Assembly: GCA_964019155.1 (NCBI GenBank)
Contig: OZ025243.1
Coordinates: forward strand, 17,423,618-17,487,617
Reading direction: 5' to 3'
DNA: 64,000 bases
Origin: Osedax fenrisi
Lineage: Eukaryota > Annelida > Polychaeta > Sabellida > Siboglinidae
The position numbers were made by a program, and so were the translations under genes. Under the pieces are notes generated by a model that saw nothing but the letters and a program-made list of their open reading frames with translations, was not told the DNA's origin and made no database searches. Positions within the stretch are counted from its first letter, which is position 1; every line of letters begins with the position of its first letter. Positions 60,608 to 64,000 of the stretch are shown piece after piece.

Positions 60608-60900
60608 TTGTTATTGTTATTTTTATTTGGTGAAGTCCTTTCATCCCATCCAGGAACTTAGATGAAGTTTTCACTTATAACCATATATGGCTCTAATGTC
60701 CCTTCGAAGCCGCTCTCATGTTAAGGCATCAATGGTTTTAACGAGAGCCGATCATTTATTTATACACATTTATATAAGATCACTTCTAAATAATATTTTA
60801 AGACCCATTTTATAAAATTAATTAATGATCCGGACGAGGGTCGAACCCGTGTCCTACTGCTTGTGTGTCCGACGCCTTAGCCACTGAGCCACACAGGCAG
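60603..60900 (-). mobile_element. tRNA-derived SINE, full-length-looking
   Basis: On the minus strand the 5' end is a tRNA-like head with an A box TGGCTCAGTGG (60881-60891) and a B box GGTTCGACCCT (60837-60847), spaced as in a pol III internal promoter. The T arm pairs, but the anticodon stem and acceptor do not, so it is not a working tRNA. The body has a CTCTCGTTAAAA / TTAACATGAGAG hairpin and GGATGGGATGAAAGGACTTC. The tail is AAATAAAAATAACAATAAC then (TA)n. It shares the body with the pairs at 12456 and 27900. Confidence 0.82.
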
Positions 60901-62181
60901 TTTTATATATATATATAATATATAAGTCATACAATACAATTTATATACGTATACTTTACATTCAATATGGCGATATAAGCCACTATCTCCTATTGTACGA
61001 CGTACAATGTACGACGTACATTGTGTTCATAGATTATAATTTAGCGCCGATACATTGTTACACTATTGTCATCTATGACTCATCTCTTCGGCTCTTTTTA
61101 ACAGTTTACACTATACAGCTACACAAACTGGATGTTAGGCTATTAACCCGCCAGTGTACCAAAGCCCTACCAAAGCCCTGTCAAAGCCATACAGTGTATC
61201 AAAGGGTGTACTACGCGTATTGACCTCTGTTAACCTATAGGTTATAGTCTCGTTATCAACGCTACAATGTATCGTCTGTGACAGGGTTCCTCGGTACACT
61301 ACGGTGTATCAATGGAGGCACACGTGGTTTCAGGTGAACACTGTATAGTGTGTATTACTGTGTAGAGTACGCTGCCCATCATGGTATAACCACCTTACAA
61401 TGTACACCGGGTTCTAATAGGTGGCTAGCTAATTATATCGCCACTTACAAACGATTTCTATCAAGTTAACTATAATTTTAGTGGGTAACCCCCTTACTTT
61501 CCGGAAACTTGCCTGAAATATAATAACTTTATAGAGTATCCCATTACAACTTGATAGAACATGGTTTTAAAGATACAATATTTGCGGCAAGTTGCAGGAA
61601 ATACTTGTAGTGGGATATATCCCCTTTACGAAATAGACATGGTTATATCACTATTATTGTTATGTTTGTTAAAACCTAGAAAAACCCACATTATCCAACC
61701 GTGTATGTATTATACATATGTCTTATATAATCTATATCTATATATAATCTATATCCCATTTTAGATATCACATTATACAATATATATATATATATATATA
61801 TAATAAACTATATATTGTATATGCTAAGCGTCACAATATAACACGAATGTGTATACACTGCACAAATAGGTATTCCATGTCTTACTAATAATCAGATATA
61901 ACGGATGTCGACCCGTAGAAGTACCTACCACTTGTATCACGTGACGAGCGCGCGGGTTCATCACGTGTGGGGTCACGCGGGTTCAGCGTATCGGACGACG
62001 TTTTCCACGCTCGCTCGGCGATGAGTAATTCTAGCGTCGGTGACTCATAATCTATCAATACCGAATAATGCGCGATGATTCATCTATAGACACGTGTAGG
62101 CACGAGTATACGATTAATCACTGGTCGCCGTCTAATGAGCTCATTCACGGTCAACACACACACACACACACACACACATGT

Positions 62182-62216
<35 letters not shown>

Positions 62217-64000
62217 GGTGTTGGCAGTGTTAATAAAGGTTAATAAAGGTAAAACAGGTAATATCAGTACTCAATAGATTTATAATTTAGCAATATAGTA
62301 AAATACGCCGCACGGATCTACGCCGCACACATCGACATAGCGAAAGTTTTCTTTATATCGATGATACATACACACACATATATACCTCTACATCGTATAC
62401 GGAAATGTTGCTCTACACACGTATAGTAACGCCGCGTTGTTATATCAGCCTATGAACGGTACCTAATGTACCTAATATATTGTATCAGTCTATATGCTAT
62501 GTACCTAAAATAGTACTATATAGTACTATACTACATGTTTATTATGCTGCTATTATGTTGCTATTATTATAATATTACTGTTAGCTGGGATAGTATATCA
62601 GGCTATGCACCTAAAGTGCCCTATTGTATCAGGCTAATCATCTAAAGTACCCTATTGTATCCGTTCTGTATTTATTCACATACTAAAAACATAAACTTGT
62701 TAAATAAACTCACACTTGAGTGGTGAAACTTTACAAAATGGAGACAATAGTGTGCAGAAGACAACTTTCTAAAGTGAGACAGTCGAGCAAAGAAGATAAT
62801 GAAAAGTTCAAATGAAAATAAAACATGAAAACTAATAACAATGCTCAATGCTCACAAAATATATTCTATTCCATTCTATATTCTCTAGAGATTAATTTAG
62901 TTAAGTTTCGAGTCAACAATTTCAACCCATCATTAAAGCTTGAAAACCAGTGCCGGGTTTCTACATTATATGTAGTTGAGGGTTTTAATAGTTAGATATG
63001 CTTATTGGTTATCTATACACATCATTATTATTGGTGTTCTATAGTTATTGTTATCTATACACATAGTCAATATAGTCAATATCTACAAATCATGACTGAA
63101 TTGTAGATACTTCATAACCTTGATATATTCTGACATGCATATATTTTAGATCCATCATTGGTTTTCAATCTATACATATATGTACCCAGCAATATACTAT
63201 ACATATTTGGTAGCATTGGATAGAGGTCTTGTATAGTATATTCACTTGTTAATATTTAATAAATGATATGTATCTATAATTATATATATATATATATATT
63301 ATCTAAAATGATATAAGCATATGAATGGAAAGCAGACAATGTTAATAAATCAATGATGTACATGATAAAATAGGTATGTGAATACTACATATATCATATT
63401 AATATATATATATATAGAAATGTTAAAGTAAATGTCAAGGTCGAATAATACATGTATTATGATGTGATATGCGATGCACTTGCAGTGGCTATAGTGCTGG
63501 TATTCCTTAATCTCACTAGTATTATGACCTATTCACCCAGTAGTAGTGTTCAACTATTATACTAATGTATAATGATGATGCTAATGATGATGATGATGAT
63601 GATAGTGATGATTCATTAGTTTATATACCAATGTAAATATATAGTAACTGCAACTCAACAGTGTACGACGATGGTGAAAACGATAATATAAATATATGTA
63701 GGTCAATTTCAAATTAAAAATATAAACCAACATTCATTTTTCAATAAAATACACTTTTTTACGCATGTTTCGAAATGAGTGGAAATTCTTCATATTTCTA
63801 ATATCACTTTGAATCAAGTTTCACTTAATAGGTAATGACGACGATGATGATGGTGATGTTGATTATGATGACATCGATGCCGATGATGATGATGTAATCA
63901 GAATACATGATGACTACTGCGGTACTAGTGTATATGCTAGCTTACAGTAACGTCAATAGGGTACAGCATAGCTCGTACCACCTATGTACCGGCTACGTGT
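60901..64000. other. Right edge, no gene recognised
   Basis: Contains (CA)n(TA)n at 62155-62215, an inverted pair TTCTATCAAGTT / AACTTGATAGAA (61457-61557) that may be a small MITE, and GAT-rich tracts at 63575-63605 and 63838-63895. No frame longer than about 75 codons, and none resembles a known protein. Confidence 0.6.
61930..62160. promoter_or_regulatory. GC-rich island with three CACGTG E-boxes and an AP-1 motif
   Basis: CACGTG at 61938, 61962 and 62091 and TGACTCA at 62041 in a CpG-containing patch that stands out from the AT-rich surroundings. ATCACGTGAC resembles USF/TFEB-type sites. Candidate promoter or enhancer; the target gene is unknown. Confidence 0.4.

Noticed and set aside
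60830..60900. A tRNA gene on the minus strand
   Set aside because: A and B boxes are good, but the anticodon stem and acceptor stem do not pair; better explained as a SINE head.

Overview
This is a eukaryotic, AT-rich (roughly three quarters A+T by eye), intron-rich window. It carries conserved animal-type genes for a cyclin-dependent kinase 4/6, a RagC/RagD GTPase and a lipin phosphatidate phosphatase. With animal-like coding exons, dense (TA)n, (CA)n and (ACT)n microsatellites, and many short inverted-repeat transposons, it suggests an invertebrate metazoan, possibly an early-branching one such as a sponge. I cannot name the species.

Layout from left to right. 1-3471 is repeat-rich and without a recognised exon; it is probably CDK4/6 intron or flank. 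3472-10259 (minus) holds the first four coding exons of a CDK4/6-like kinase, which runs out of the window on the left. 13406-18759 (plus) is RagC/D copy A, nine exons, 384 codons. 23340-23399 (minus) is an orphan second copy of CDK4/6 exon 1. 28841-39985 (plus) is RagC/D copy B with the same nine exons. 40757-52905 (minus) is a complete lipin gene of 19 coding exons, 994 codons. 52906-64000 has no recognised coding exon; it holds microsatellites, an intact-looking tRNA-derived SINE and two clusters of bZIP/E-box motifs.

The main event is a tandem segmental duplication. Unit A (about 6722-19580) and unit B (about 19581-41361) align end to end. The left breakpoint lies in CDK4/6 intron 1 and the right one in lipin intron 18, so each unit began with CDK4/6 exon 1, a whole RagC/D gene and the last lipin exon. 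CDK4/6 keeps using exon 1 of unit A; the unit B exon 1 is stranded. Lipin keeps using its last exon in unit B; the corresponding roughly 0.6 kb is missing from unit A. The RagC/D copies differ at three amino acids and remain intact. Because the units are otherwise alignable, each acts as an empty-site control for the other, and at least five transposon insertions with target-site duplications can be placed after the duplication.

A second notable signal is a 59-codon ORF inside RagC/D intron 7. It is present in both units and identical over 179 bp although the surrounding intron has diverged clearly. RagC/D activates mTORC1 at the lysosome, lipin is a lipid phosphatase/coregulator known elsewhere as an mTORC1 target, and CDK4/6 drives G1 progression. 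Their adjacency is suggestive, but nothing in the sequence proves joint regulation.
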